Origin: Chloroflexota bacterium
Lineage (GTDB): Bacteria; Chloroflexota; UBA11872
Direction of reading: 5' to 3'
Assembly (NCBI GenBank): GCA_022824495.1
Contig: JAJDZU010000018.1
Span: forward strand, 37,304-101,303
Length of the DNA: 64,000 bases
The notes beneath the pieces are model-generated. The model saw only the letters and a list, made by a program, of their open reading frames with translations. It had not been told where the DNA came from and did not search any database. Position numbers and translations under genes: made by a program. Positions 26,281 through 35,868 of the stretch are shown here, piece after piece (within the stretch, counting starts at the first letter, position 1; every line of letters starts with the position of its first letter).

Positions 26281-27258
26281 TTATCGCCTCGTGATGTCTA
26301 AGTGACGAAAAAAATTTGCTTCCTCTAGGCGAAGGCGGGATTCGGCCAATGCCATGTATTCAGGATCGATCTCAACTCCGATGCTGTTCCGACCCCATCG
26401 AGCCGCAGCCACCGACGTTGTGCCCGTTCCCAGGAACGGATCAAGTACAACATCACCCACAAAGCTATACATTCGCACGAGTCGTTCGGCGAGTTCCTCG
26501 GGGAAAGGAGCAGGGTGTGATCGAGAGGAGACACCGGCAACGTCGCTCCAGACTTGGCGAAACCAACGCTGGTAGTTGCTGGCTGAGATCACCGATAGGA
26601 GCCGCATTTCTGTAGTTGGGCTTCGGTACCCGCCAGGCTTTCGTTGAAACAAGATGTACTCGACATCGTTCTTGATGATCGCATTTGGCTCGTAGGGCTT
26701 GCCCAGAAAGCCACCGCTCCCAGCTTCGTAATCTGCGTTCCCGATCTTATGCCAGATGATTGGGGCGAGGTTGTCGTAGCCCACCTCGCGGCAGCGAAGC
26801 TGGATCGCCGCATGCAGAGGCACGACAGTGTGCCGCCCGTTGTTCTGTCGGCGCGAAAGAAGAACGTCGCCAACTACACAAATGACCCGTCCCCCGGGCA
26901 CGAGCACGCGATAGCACTCTCGCCAGACGTGGTCGAGGGCCGCGAGGAACTCGTCAAAGTCTTCGATAGATCCGAGTTGGCATTCTGACGGCGCGTACTC
27001 TTTGAGCGTCCAATACGGTGGGGACGTGACGACGAGATGCACGCTCTGCGAAGCTATTCCTGAGAGGTCGCGGGCGTCGGCCAGCACCAATTCGTGCTGT
27101 GTCGGGATGGAATAGAGAGCATCCTCAATGGCTGCGATCAAGGCTTCGTCGCGAGCAATCCGAGGGATCACTGTCTGGTCGAGGTCACAGGTCCGCAACT
27201 CGTCCGGAAGTGCGTCCAGGAGGACGCTTGCTCGCTCGCTTGCGGTCGGTGTTGCCAA
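26281..27258 (-). CDS. DNA methyltransferase, beta class, of the PaeR7I-type system
   Basis: The 325-residue product has the catalytic motif TSPPYW (78-83) before the AdoMet-binding motif DPFLGTGTT (273-281), which is the beta order of motifs. It would methylate an amino group (N4-cytosine or N6-adenine) in the sequence cut by the adjacent endonuclease, probably CTCGAG. The central region (ASNYQRWFRQVWSDV) resembles other SPPYW enzymes. It is transcribed ahead of the endonuclease gene. The methylated base cannot be decided from sequence alone. Confidence 0.88.
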   Translation of the reverse strand: MATPTASERASVLLDALPDELRTCDLDQTVIPRIARDEALIAAIEDALYSIPTQHELVLADARDLSGIASQSVHLVVTSPPYWTLKEYAPSECQLGSIEDFDEFLAALDHVWRECYRVLVPGGRVICVVGDVLLSRRQNNGRHTVVPLHAAIQLRCREVGYDNLAPIIWHKIGNADYEAGSGGFLGKPYEPNAIIKNDVEYILFQRKPGGYRSPTTEMRLLSVISASNYQRWFRQVWSDVAGVSSRSHPAPFPEELAERLVRMYSFVGDVVLDPFLGTGTTSVAAARWGRNSIGVEIDPEYMALAESRLRLEEANFFRHLDITRR

Positions 27259-27717
27259 CTTGCCTGCCTCGACGGACGCCTGCGACTAGGCTAGCGGTCG
27301 GTCGTCGGGTATGCCACCAGCGACGGATACGGAGTGCGCGGCAAGGTGTACCCACGATCCCGGTCCGTGCTCAAAAGAGCAGGGCCGAAGGATTGCAGCC
27401 GATATCCAATGATCATGCACTAACCAACCCAATTCCCCCACCCACTCACGGTCCCCGTGCCCTCACCCGCCGCCGCGACCTCGGCCTGGCCGTCGGATCC
27501 GCCACCGGCACCCTCGCCGCCGCCTGCGGCGAGCCCGACATAGCCAAGATCCAGCCCCTCGCCCTCTCCCACCCAGCGCCCGCCACACGAGAGCCTGTCC
27601 GGCACTTTCCCGAAGTTTCCGGGCGCTTCCCAACGCGCGTGCAATCCTTCCCGCTACTCGTGTGCTCACAGGTGCAGACGTGTGCGGGAGAGCACCAGCC
27701 CAGGAAGACCGAGACAG
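27259..27717. other. Spacer holding a lipoprotein gene remnant
   Basis: No intact gene is supported. The middle holds the 5' lipoprotein fragment listed separately; the rest shows nothing recognisable except the ribosome-binding region of the DUF433 gene that follows. Confidence 0.55.
27414..27590 (+). pseudogene. 5' fragment of a Tat solute-binding lipoprotein gene
   Basis: The frame reads PRALTRRRDLGLAVG, then LAAACGEPDIAKIQP. This matches the signal and lipobox of the intact gene at 28590 (PRALTRRRALGLTLA, then LATACGEPDIPTIQP). Similarity spans about 27450-27575, then stops; no usable start codon precedes it. It is a remnant of a duplication, with the toxin-antitoxin pair between it and the intact copy. 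Confidence 0.75.
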
Positions 27718-27972
27718 ATGACTAGGCATCCCGAGCTTCTCGAGCGAATCACCGTGCGCGCCGACGTGTTCGGCGGCAAACCAATCATCCGCGACATGCG
27801 AATCGCCGTGGAGCACGTGCTCGGAATGCTGGCCGCCGGCGACACCGCGGAGACGATTCTTCAGGAATACCCGGTGCTGGAGCCAGCGGACATCCAAGCC
27901 TGCCTGCTCTTTGCCCACCGCTCCATAGCCGGTGAACGAGTTCACGAGCGCGTCCCGATCCACGAGGCTTGA
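27718..27972 (+). CDS. DUF433-family antitoxin
   Basis: The 84-residue product carries ITVRADVFGGKPIIRDMRIAV and ILQEYPVLEPADIQACLLFA, which is the DUF433 pattern (VFGGKPxIRGxRIxV, then a helical DNA-binding part). DUF433 proteins pair with PIN-like DUF5615 toxins. It overlaps the next gene by four bases (TTGA), so translation is coupled. It probably represses its own promoter, as most antitoxins do. Confidence 0.88.
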   Translation: MTRHPELLERITVRADVFGGKPIIRDMRIAVEHVLGMLAAGDTAETILQEYPVLEPADIQACLLFAHRSIAGERVHERVPIHEA

Positions 27973-28334
27973 AGTTCCTTCTCGACGCATGCGCCGCCTC
28001 TCGCAGCATGCGCACAACGCTTACCAACCTGGGCCACGACGTTCAGTCGGCAGCCGAATCGGCACCCGATGCCTCCGACGCTGAGCTGCTTGCCCTGGCG
28101 CTTGCTGAGCAGCGAATCCTCATCACCGAGGACAAGGACTTCGGCGAAGTGGCATTCGTTCGCAGGTTGCCGCATCCGTGCATCATTCGCTTCACCGACA
28201 TGCCCGTTGCGAAACAGGCCGCCGCCATGCGTCGGCTCCTTGACGACTACGCGGGCGAGATGCACGAGGGCCAGATGATCGTGGTCACCCGCCGTCGCGT
28301 GCGAGTGCGTCACGGCGTGACAGAACAGGCGTAG
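27969..28334 (+). CDS. DUF5615 PIN-like toxin
   Basis: The 121-residue product has MKFLLDACAA with Asp6, LALAEQRILITEDKDFGE with the acidic pair, and a C-terminal basic tail. This is the Mut7-C/PIN-like nuclease fold of DUF5615 toxins. The start is TTG within the stop of the DUF433 gene. The probable activity is RNA cleavage; the target is unknown. Confidence 0.85.
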   Translation: MKFLLDACAASRSMRTTLTNLGHDVQSAAESAPDASDAELLALALAEQRILITEDKDFGEVAFVRRLPHPCIIRFTDMPVAKQAAAMRRLLDDYAGEMHEGQMIVVTRRRVRVRHGVTEQA

Positions 28335-28589
28335 CCACTGACGCACCGGATAGGCTCCTTGGCCGCGCCGAGGGCGATGAAGCCTTTCCTATTCCTGCCG
28401 GCAATCTCCCATACGCTCCGCGCATCCCGACCAATCTCCACCAAACCCCACCCACCCCTATCGCGTTATACAGTAGTACTGACACCCGCCGGCCAGAGAC
28501 GCCCAAACACAAGCCGTTCGCAACACCGCGACGGCCAACGCGTCCCGACCCAACCAACCAGCGGACCCCGGGCGGCGGAGGTATCACCT

Positions 28590-30113
28590 GTGACCATGCA
28601 GCCCCCAACTGAATCCAACCGCCGATCCCTGGCCCCCCGCGCCCTCACCCGCCGTCGCGCCCTCGGCCTAACCCTGGCTGCCGGCGCCGGCGCCCTCGCT
28701 ACCGCCTGCGGCGAGCCTGACATTCCCACCATCCAACCCCCCGTTCTTCCGTCCACCCAACGCACCCAGGCCGCCACCACCCAGGGCGCCGAAGCCGCCG
28801 CCACGCCCCCTCCCACCGTCGTCGTCACCGCCGGCGACCGTGCTCCCAGCCGCGAGGGCAGCCTTCCCCAGGCCGGCGCCGACCGTCCCATCTCCATCGC
28901 CCTGCCCACCTTTGCCGGCGGCAACTGGGACGTCGAGCCCATCCTTCTTTCGGCCGAAGTCGCCGCCCGCCAGGACACCGAGCAGCGCTACAAGTACTCG
29001 CGCACGCCGTTGCCCTCCAATTTCGGCTACCGCTGGGACTACGCCTCAACCGTGGACGACGGCTCCGGCAACGCCCGCACCGACCTCGTCATGCTCGAAC
29101 AGTGGGACCTCGCCAACCTCGTCGCCGGCAACAAGCTCCTGCCCCTTGATGAACACCTCACCAGCGACTCCACCTTCAATCCCGGCGCCTACTGGCCCGG
29201 CATCCTTGAAACCGGCAAGGTCGAAGGCGTCCAATACGCCCTCCCCGTCGCCGCCGCGCCTTGGATCACCATCGTCAACCGCGACGTCGCGGCCGCGGCT
29301 GACTACCAGATTCCGCCTCGCAGCGCCTGGGACGGCCAGGCCTTCGTCGAAGCCGCCCTCACCATGCACGGCGACCCCGAAGCCCCGGGTGGTAGTGATG
29401 CCGTCGGCCTTCTACTCAACGTCGAACCCATGTGGGGAGCCCCCGACCAACTCTGGAGCTGGACCCCCAGCTTCCTCTTCCTCCAGTCGGCGTTGGGCGC
29501 CCTCCCCGACAGCCAGGGCACCTTCGCTCCCTTGCGCTCGGACCCCGCCAAGGCCATCGCCGAAACCTACTACGACCTCGCCACCACCTACGGCCTCGCT
29601 GAAAGCGCTGATAGCAGCCGTCGGCCCCTCTGGTTCCGCTACACCCAGGGCCAGATCGCCATGCTCATCATGTCCCTCGGCGGCCTCGGTTTCGGCTGGA
29701 TGACCCGCAGCGTCGGCCCCGACAACGTCCTCTACCCCTTCCCCCGCTTCGGTTCCGGCGGCGCCCCCGTCAGCGTCTGGATGATGATGGGCATCGGCAA
29801 CGGCACCCAGGAACCCAGGGTTGCCTACGACGCCCTCCGCGCGCTCGACCGCAACACCCAGCGCGTCGCCAACGTCCCCGCCCAGCGCCTGGAGCCCGAC
29901 CAGCTCCAGCGCCTCTTCCCCAGCTACAGCGACGAAGCCGCCCAAATGATCGTTGACATAATGCAATCCGCCAACTACGTCACCGTCGACCGACCCCAGT
30001 GGGGCGCCTTCGTCAACCAACTCGACGCCGGCATCATCCGCGACGACCTCTCAGCCAACGAAGCCCTCACCAACCTCACCCAGCGCTTGGAAGAGCTCGG
30101 CGCCCGCGTCTAA
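28590..30113 (+). CDS. Tat-exported extracellular solute-binding lipoprotein
   Basis: The product (507 residues from GTG 28590) has a twin-arginine signal LTRRRALGLTLAAGAG, lipobox LATAC, a Thr/Ala/Pro-rich linker, and a type-1 solute-binding fold: LVMLEQWDLANLVAGNKLLPLDEH, YALPVAAAPWITIVNRDV, SAWDGQAFVEAALTM and WFRYTQGQIAMLIM. GGAGG eight bases before GTG 28590 supports this start over ATG 28596. No transporter partners lie beside it. A 5' duplicate fragment is at 27414. Confidence 0.85.
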   Translation: MTMQPPTESNRRSLAPRALTRRRALGLTLAAGAGALATACGEPDIPTIQPPVLPSTQRTQAATTQGAEAAATPPPTVVVTAGDRAPSREGSLPQAGADRPISIALPTFAGGNWDVEPILLSAEVAARQDTEQRYKYSRTPLPSNFGYRWDYASTVDDGSGNARTDLVMLEQWDLANLVAGNKLLPLDEHLTSDSTFNPGAYWPGILETGKVEGVQYALPVAAAPWITIVNRDVAAAADYQIPPRSAWDGQAFVEAALTMHGDPEAPGGSDAVGLLLNVEPMWGAPDQLWSWTPSFLFLQSALGALPDSQGTFAPLRSDPAKAIAETYYDLATTYGLAESADSSRRPLWFRYTQGQIAMLIMSLGGLGFGWMTRSVGPDNVLYPFPRFGSGGAPVSVWMMMGIGNGTQEPRVAYDALRALDRNTQRVANVPAQRLEPDQLQRLFPSYSDEAAQMIVDIMQSANYVTVDRPQWGAFVNQLDAGIIRDDLSANEALTNLTQRLEELGARV

Positions 30114-30167
30114 TCCGCTGCATCGCAGCTGCCGCAGATTCGCAATGTCACCAGGGAGTTACTGAGA

Positions 30168-30620
30168 GTGGCCGAACCGCAAGACCTCGGCTTCACCTTC
30201 ACGTGCATCGTCCAGGCCCCCGTCCACCGGGTCTTTCACGCCATCACCGATCAGCACGCCATCAGCACCTTCTTCACCGACGCCTCCAGCGGCCCGCTGG
30301 CCCAGGGAATCACCGTCATTTGGCGCTTCGGCGACCTGGAAATTGATGTCCACGTCGAGGAAGTCATCCCCAACCAACGCATCGTCTGCAACTGGCCCGC
30401 CGCCCGTGGCGTCGGCCACCGAACCCAATTCAGCTTCACCTTCCAGGCACAAGGCGACAGCACCGTCGTCCACGTCAGCGAAACCGGCTGGCGCCGCGAC
30501 GACCCCGGCCTGGCCAGCGCCTTCGACCAGTGCTCCGGCTGGACCCACTTCTTCGCCAGCCTCAAAGCCCGCCTCGAACACAACGTCAACCTCAAACACT
30601 TCTACTTCGACGCCGATTGA
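30168..30620 (+). CDS. SRPBCC / AHSA1-like protein
   Basis: The 150-residue product follows the START/AHSA1 pattern: FTCIVQAPVHRVFHAITDQ, WRFGDLEIDVHVEEVIPNQRI, HVSETGWRRDD and CSGWTHFFASLKARLE. Such proteins form a hydrophobic pocket for lipids or act as Hsp90 co-chaperones. A GGGAG nine bases before GTG 30168 supports the start. It follows the solute-binding gene by 54 bases and may be in its transcript. The ligand is unknown. Confidence 0.82.
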   Translation: MAEPQDLGFTFTCIVQAPVHRVFHAITDQHAISTFFTDASSGPLAQGITVIWRFGDLEIDVHVEEVIPNQRIVCNWPAARGVGHRTQFSFTFQAQGDSTVVHVSETGWRRDDPGLASAFDQCSGWTHFFASLKARLEHNVNLKHFYFDAD

Positions 30621-30783
30621 TCGGACCAGCGCGACTGGACGGGTAGCTGGACGATCCGGGAGTCTCTCAACCACGCATCTCTCGGCCCGCAATTCGCGCC
30701 GCTGAACTCTGAGATTGTTCCGAGCAGTCTCAACGAGCGGACATTGGGCGCACGCCGGCCCGGCAAGACGCCGTCGGGTGGCG

Positions 30784-31797
30784 TCACCGCGCGATGAGCA
30801 AGACCTCTGCCAGCGATACGTAGGCGCCCTCTCCAAACGCCTCGCCAATCCGAATCGTCAGCCTCGTCACAACCTCGCCGGGCAAATCGACCACGTTCTC
30901 GATGTCCGGTCGCAGCGGCTGTCGACGTACCCACTCGGACGTCCATTCATCGCGCTCGATCGCTATCTCAACCTGTCGGGGCCATGTGTCCAACGGCTCC
31001 TCGCTCGCGTTGTACAGCACCACGCGCTCCAGCGCGCGCGCCGGGTTCAGCCGAATCGTGATGTCCTGCGGCAACCCGGCATCCGTTGAGCGCCACGCCC
31101 GCGTCGTCCCATCAACCACGCTGTCGATGAGGAGCGATGCCGGATGCCCGTCCGCCTCGCTCGTGACCGATTCGATGCTCCCGCCAATTGACCCAATGCC
31201 GAAGACTCTGTTCAGGGACGGATCGTCGATGATCTGCGGCTCGTGCTCGGAGCCCACAAACCGCTGGTCGACAAAGCCGTAGCCGATCACCGCCGCAGGC
31301 AAGGCAAGCATCAGGGCCAACGTCAGAAGCGGTATCGGCGCCGTTTCACGCTCCCGCGTCTGCACCAGAACGAGCACCAGCGGCGTGAGCAGAAGAATCA
31401 GAATCAGAACAATCGGCGTGTCAAGAATGCTGTCCACGCCCCGCGCTTTCAGCAGCACATACGTGATCGGCAACGCCAGCGCGGCCGGCAGCAGGATGAA
31501 GCGTCGGCCCAGCAGGTCAAACGCAATGCGCTCGTGCGGAAAAATCACAAGGACGACAAAGGCGAGAACAAACCCGGCAAATCCCGGAATCGGATTGCGA
31601 GCGTCAATCGACCAGACGACCAGCCAGGCCAGGATCAGCACGAACGAAGCGAGGGGCGCCGAACTTCCGGGAGGCCGTTCGCGGTCGAGCGACACCGGCT
31701 CATCCTCAATGGCGCGCCCGGCCGCGTAGCGCCGCGGTCGATACAGGCCCACCCGAGGTGGACGAGTTGCCGCCGGCTGCTCGGTCTCGCCCGTCAC
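30784..31797 (-). CDS. Membrane protein with C-terminal discoidin (F5/8 type C)-like domain
   Basis: The 337-residue product has six or so membrane helices (about residues 48-185) and an outer C-terminal domain of about 140 residues ending in VTRLTIRIGEAFGEGAYVSLAEVLLIAR. The stretches LLIDSVVDGTTRAWRS and DITIRLNPARALERVVLYN are typical of the galactose-binding-like jelly roll used to hold glycans. The membrane part has no recognised signature. It diverges from the MutS-like gene with 89 bases between. Confidence 0.7.
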   Translation of the reverse strand: MTGETEQPAATRPPRVGLYRPRRYAAGRAIEDEPVSLDRERPPGSSAPLASFVLILAWLVVWSIDARNPIPGFAGFVLAFVVLVIFPHERIAFDLLGRRFILLPAALALPITYVLLKARGVDSILDTPIVLILILLLTPLVLVLVQTRERETAPIPLLTLALMLALPAAVIGYGFVDQRFVGSEHEPQIIDDPSLNRVFGIGSIGGSIESVTSEADGHPASLLIDSVVDGTTRAWRSTDAGLPQDITIRLNPARALERVVLYNASEEPLDTWPRQVEIAIERDEWTSEWVRRQPLRPDIENVVDLPGEVVTRLTIRIGEAFGEGAYVSLAEVLLIAR

Positions 31798-31886
31798 CTG
31801 TACTGTTGCCCTTCGACTCGACAGCTACATTGAGTCGGCAAGCGTAGCGAAGCCGGTTCGGCGGCTCCGTCTCTAGCGCAAAGACC

Positions 31887-33806
31887 ATGAGCGAGCCCAA
31901 CAGACCGTCGAGAGCGAACGGGCACGGAAAACTGCCCGTCAACCTGCCCGTCCACGAACCCGGCAGCATTCCGCTTCCCACGGACTTCGGTCTCGACGCG
32001 TTCATCGACGCAATCGCAGTCGTCGAGTCCGACGGTTCGCGGATCAATCCCCTCACCGCCGCTGAACGTGTTCGCTCGGCGCTTCAGATCTGGATCTTGG
32101 GCTTCGAGACCGACGCGGCCACTATCCGCCAGCGGCAGGACGTCGTTCGGACGCTATGGGACCGGCCCGCCCTCAGTGACCTGGTCCAGCACCTCGACGT
32201 CGTGCCCTACGACGCCAATCAGGAATCGCGCGGCGGTTACCAGTACAACCTCGAACGTTTTGAGTCCTACGCAGCGGCGCTCACCAGCCTGCGCGCCGCG
32301 CTCGATGGCGCACTCCCGGAATGGCTCGACGGGGTGCGCGGCGCCCTTGACGACGCCGCGGCCGAAGCCTCCAGCGCGACGCGCAAGCTCAACCCCCGGC
32401 TGGCCCTCGAAGTCAGCCTTTCTGGACGTGTACACCTCTCAAAGCGGGAAAGCCTGATGGGCGGAAGCACCCAGCAGGGTCGGCTCAACTACACCTACGC
32501 GCTGATCAACGAATCAACCGGCGAATCCCTGGAGCGCGTGACGCCCGGCGGCTTCGGCGTCGGCGACGTACTCAACCCCTGGGATCCGGCGCCCCAGCGT
32601 CGATCGGCGTTCGAATACCAGATGGACAGCGAGATCTTTCGGCAGCTAACTCGAGTAGTGAAAGAGTCGATCTTCACCCGGGCCTACCATGTGTCGGGCG
32701 TGATCGGCGTTGACGAAGCCGCTGGCGTCGCCAAAAGCACGGTCTATTTTCGTCGCACATCGCGTGAGCCGCTGCTCAAAGTCATCGCCAACAACGCCCT
32801 CGGGTTCATTCCTGGGGCGCCGAGACTCGGCTTTGCGTGGGAGAGCCTCAAGCCGTCGGTCGGGGAAGGAACCCTTTACGTTGAAATCTCCGCCGAGTCC
32901 ACCGGCGCCATGCAAGACCAGAACACCCTGTTCCGCATCCTCGAAAAGGTCCGCTCCGATCACAATCTCTACTATCTCTGCCAGTTCACACCGGCCATCC
33001 GCCGCTTCGAGCGCCTGCTCGTAACGCTCAAGGCGGTCGCGACCGCCGTCCGCTTCTTTCGCAAGCTTGAGTCGCGGGGAATCCCAGTCACTTTTCCGAC
33101 AGTGGTCAATCCGGCGTCCGAGGGCCCGACCCATATCCGGGGTTTGGTCCCGCCTGAACTTGCAGTCCTCACCGACTGTGCCTGCGTTCCCAGCGATGTC
33201 GAATTCGCGCCCCGGCAACCCACTATTCTCATCACCGGCGCCAACAACAACGGCAAGACCACCTACCTCGATTCCATCGGCATCTCACAGGCGCTCTTCC
33301 AGGCCGGACTTCCCGTGCTCGCGTCTGAGGCTTCGCTTGAGCCGCGCGACAAGATCCTCTCCCACTTCATCCGGCCGGGCGACGTGCAAGCGGGCGAATC
33401 CACCTTCGCCCACGAGTGCTCGCGCGCGGTCCGATTCGTGGAACAGCTCACCGCCCGCAGCCTGGCCCTTTGCGACGAGCTCTTCCGCGGCACCTCGCCG
33501 CAGGATGGATTGGTGGTGTCCGAACTGGCCCTGCGGACCTTCATGCGCTCGGGCGCCGCTGTCTTCTTCGTCACGCACTACCACGGCTTGGTTCAACGCT
33601 TGCAGGGCGAGGACAGGCTGCGTTTCATGGCTTGCAAGCTCGACCACTCGGTGGATCCCGCGCGCTACACCTATCGAATGCAACCCGGCGTCTCAACCGA
33701 GTCGGACGGCCTCCTCGTAGCCGCCCAGCATGGCTTCAGCGCCGAAAGCCTGAACCGGATTCTGGCCTTCAAGGCATCGAAGGGCGAGATTCCCGAATCG
33801 ATCTGA
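31887..33806 (+). CDS. MutS-like ATPase without mismatch-recognition domain
   Basis: The 639-residue product carries a MutS-family ABC ATPase at its C-terminus: Walker A GANNNGKTT (about 451-459), AGESTFAHE, Walker B LALCDELFRGTS (about 525), and the His switch FFVTHYHG (about 560). The N-terminal 440 residues are helical (clamp/lever-like), with no MutS domain I FYE motif and no MutS2 Smr domain. Such proteins are poorly described; roles in recombination control or DNA repair are assumed. Length is shorter than MutS and MutS2. Confidence 0.82.
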   Translation: MSEPNRPSRANGHGKLPVNLPVHEPGSIPLPTDFGLDAFIDAIAVVESDGSRINPLTAAERVRSALQIWILGFETDAATIRQRQDVVRTLWDRPALSDLVQHLDVVPYDANQESRGGYQYNLERFESYAAALTSLRAALDGALPEWLDGVRGALDDAAAEASSATRKLNPRLALEVSLSGRVHLSKRESLMGGSTQQGRLNYTYALINESTGESLERVTPGGFGVGDVLNPWDPAPQRRSAFEYQMDSEIFRQLTRVVKESIFTRAYHVSGVIGVDEAAGVAKSTVYFRRTSREPLLKVIANNALGFIPGAPRLGFAWESLKPSVGEGTLYVEISAESTGAMQDQNTLFRILEKVRSDHNLYYLCQFTPAIRRFERLLVTLKAVATAVRFFRKLESRGIPVTFPTVVNPASEGPTHIRGLVPPELAVLTDCACVPSDVEFAPRQPTILITGANNNGKTTYLDSIGISQALFQAGLPVLASEASLEPRDKILSHFIRPGDVQAGESTFAHECSRAVRFVEQLTARSLALCDELFRGTSPQDGLVVSELALRTFMRSGAAVFFVTHYHGLVQRLQGEDRLRFMACKLDHSVDPARYTYRMQPGVSTESDGLLVAAQHGFSAESLNRILAFKASKGEIPESI

Positions 33807-33822
33807 CCGCCCCGTCCGAGGC

Positions 33823-35040
33823 TCAGGTTTGCCGCAGCTTCGGCGCCAGAGTTAGCACGGCCAGCCCCGTCACCACCACTACCAACCCCGCCCCGCCAAT
33901 CGCCCAGCGCACCCCAACCGCCTCGCCCACCGCCCCCATCGCCAGGTGCCCCACCCAGCCGAAGCCGATGGCGAATATCCAGCCCCCGATCACCCGGCCG
34001 CGCATGTCATCGGGCACCGTGGCCTGCAGCAGCGTCCACTCCATCGCGTCAAACCCGGCGGCCATCGCTCCTACCAGGGTCACCAGCACAATGGCCATCG
34101 CCAGGCTGGGACTCAGCGCAACGCCAAGCAGTCCAAGCCCGTATACCAGCGTGATCGCTAGCAGCAGCGGTCCCTTCCGCTGAAAGTCCCCCAGCAAGGA
34201 CAGCGCGGCCACGCCTACGACCGCGCCGATACCCGTGGCGAAGCGCAACGTACCCAGTCCTGACTCCGCGACGTGCAACTCGTCCCGTGCCATGGCCGGC
34301 ATCACCGCCTGGTAGGCAAAGCCGAATATCTCCACCACGATCGCCAGTCCCAGCAGCGTCGACACCGTCGGCATCCGCACCATTGACCGCAGCCCCGCAA
34401 ATGCGCCTCGGAAAATTCGGCTGATGGGCTCCTGGACTTCCCGCGCCGTGCGCGGCACGTTCGGAACCAGCAGCACGATCACGCCGCCCACCAGCACGGC
34501 CCCCGTCGCCGCCAGCAACGCCGTTGGGATGCCTACCAACTCCGCCGTAACCCCGCTCACGAGCGCCCCCAATGCCCCCACCGCGCGACCGCCAACGGAA
34601 TGCACCGAAATCGCGTTCATCCGCCCGTGCCGCGGCACGATGTCGGTGATCAGTCCCTGCGTGGCCGGCGTTTCAAAGGAGTTCACCACGCCTTCGATCG
34701 CGATCAACACGAAGATCGGCCACGGGTTCGAAAACCCCCGCAGCGCCACCAGCGCCATCAGCAGGATCACGCAGGCCCTGATCAGCGCCGCGATCGGCAG
34801 AACCCGGTTGCGCGGAAACCTGTCCGCCACCGCCCCGCCAATCGGCGCGGCAATGATCCCGGGAGCGCTCCGAGCCCCGAACGTCGCCGCCGACAGAAGC
34901 ACCGACTCCGTCTGCACCAACACCAGCCAGCCCACCGCCAGCCGTTCCGCCCACGAGCCCAGGGCAATACAGTTCGAACCCAGCCACAACACCCGGTACG
35001 CCGGATTCGCAAACGCGTCGAACGCTCTCAAAGCCCTCAC
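33823..35040 (-). CDS. MFS transporter (exporter-like)
   Basis: The 405-residue product has about 12 membrane helices. The loop GGAVADRFPRNRVL between helices 2 and 3 is the MFS signature, and the overall pattern (FANPAYRVLWLGSN; ALGSWAERLAVGWLVL) resembles the EntS/MFS_3 group of efflux carriers. The substrate is unknown. It converges on the MutS-like gene with 16 bases between. Confidence 0.85.
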   Translation of the reverse strand: MRALRAFDAFANPAYRVLWLGSNCIALGSWAERLAVGWLVLVQTESVLLSAATFGARSAPGIIAAPIGGAVADRFPRNRVLPIAALIRACVILLMALVALRGFSNPWPIFVLIAIEGVVNSFETPATQGLITDIVPRHGRMNAISVHSVGGRAVGALGALVSGVTAELVGIPTALLAATGAVLVGGVIVLLVPNVPRTAREVQEPISRIFRGAFAGLRSMVRMPTVSTLLGLAIVVEIFGFAYQAVMPAMARDELHVAESGLGTLRFATGIGAVVGVAALSLLGDFQRKGPLLLAITLVYGLGLLGVALSPSLAMAIVLVTLVGAMAAGFDAMEWTLLQATVPDDMRGRVIGGWIFAIGFGWVGHLAMGAVGEAVGVRWAIGGAGLVVVVTGLAVLTLAPKLRQT

Positions 35041-35183
35041 CCTGATCCGCGGACGCCAGTTGGCCGCCGCTCAGTATCCGGCTATCGTCGTGTGCAACTC
35101 TCGCCAGCCCGAGGCCGCTGCGACGAGGCGCCCCGCATGGTCCGGCGCACCGGCCCCGACGTCGGAAGGACAATTGGCCCGAA

Positions 35184-35741
35184 ATGACCAGGCACGCCAC
35201 CGTCGACCAGCTTGACGCCGGGCTCGACCACATTCGGCAGTCGCCCGCCGACTACGGATCCCTCCGGATGATCGTCCAGCGACCCGCTGCCGACCAGCGC
35301 GAGGTCGTGACCGAGGGCAAGCTTGATGTCGACGCTGGCTTGGTTGGCGATAGCTGGCTCACCCGCGGCAGCACCCGCACTCCTGATGGTGGTCCCAACC
35401 CCGCCGCCCAGGTCACCATCATCAGCGCCCGCCTGATCGATTTAATTGCCCGGACCGAGGACCGCTGGCCCCTCGCCGGCGATCAGCTCGTCATCGACAT
35501 CGACATGAGCGAGAAGAACCTGCCACCTGGAACCCAACTCGCCATCGGCTCAGCCGTGATCGAAATCTCCGAGGAACCCCACACCGGCTGCGCCAAATTC
35601 GCCCAGCGCTTCGGTCACGATGCCCTTCGCTTCATCAGCACCCCGCAAGGACAGGCCCTCCGCCTCCGCGGCGTCAACACCCGCGTCATCCAATCCGGCG
35701 CAATCCAGGTCGGCGACCTCGCAACCAGGCTCCAGCCCTGA
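35184..35741 (+). CDS. MOSC-domain protein
   Basis: The 185-residue product has GLVGDSWLTRG, VTIISARLIDLIARTEDRWPLAGDQLVIDIDMSE and HTGCAKFAQRFG, the MOSC pattern with a single conserved Cys. MOSC domains carry sulfur or bind molybdenum cofactor. As a stand-alone protein it may resemble YiiM-type proteins. Start ATG 35184 has weak support; the partner is unknown. Confidence 0.8.
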   Translation: MTRHATVDQLDAGLDHIRQSPADYGSLRMIVQRPAADQREVVTEGKLDVDAGLVGDSWLTRGSTRTPDGGPNPAAQVTIISARLIDLIARTEDRWPLAGDQLVIDIDMSEKNLPPGTQLAIGSAVIEISEEPHTGCAKFAQRFGHDALRFISTPQGQALRLRGVNTRVIQSGAIQVGDLATRLQP

Positions 35742-35868
35742 GGAATCTGTCGGGAGCGAACGCGCTGGCTGGCGAAACCTCCTGATCGAACGCAGCAGGC
35801 ACCCTGTAGCCGGAGCCTCATGCACGACGCACGTCGGCTGGCCGTCCGCAGCTTGTTCGCAGCGGCGA

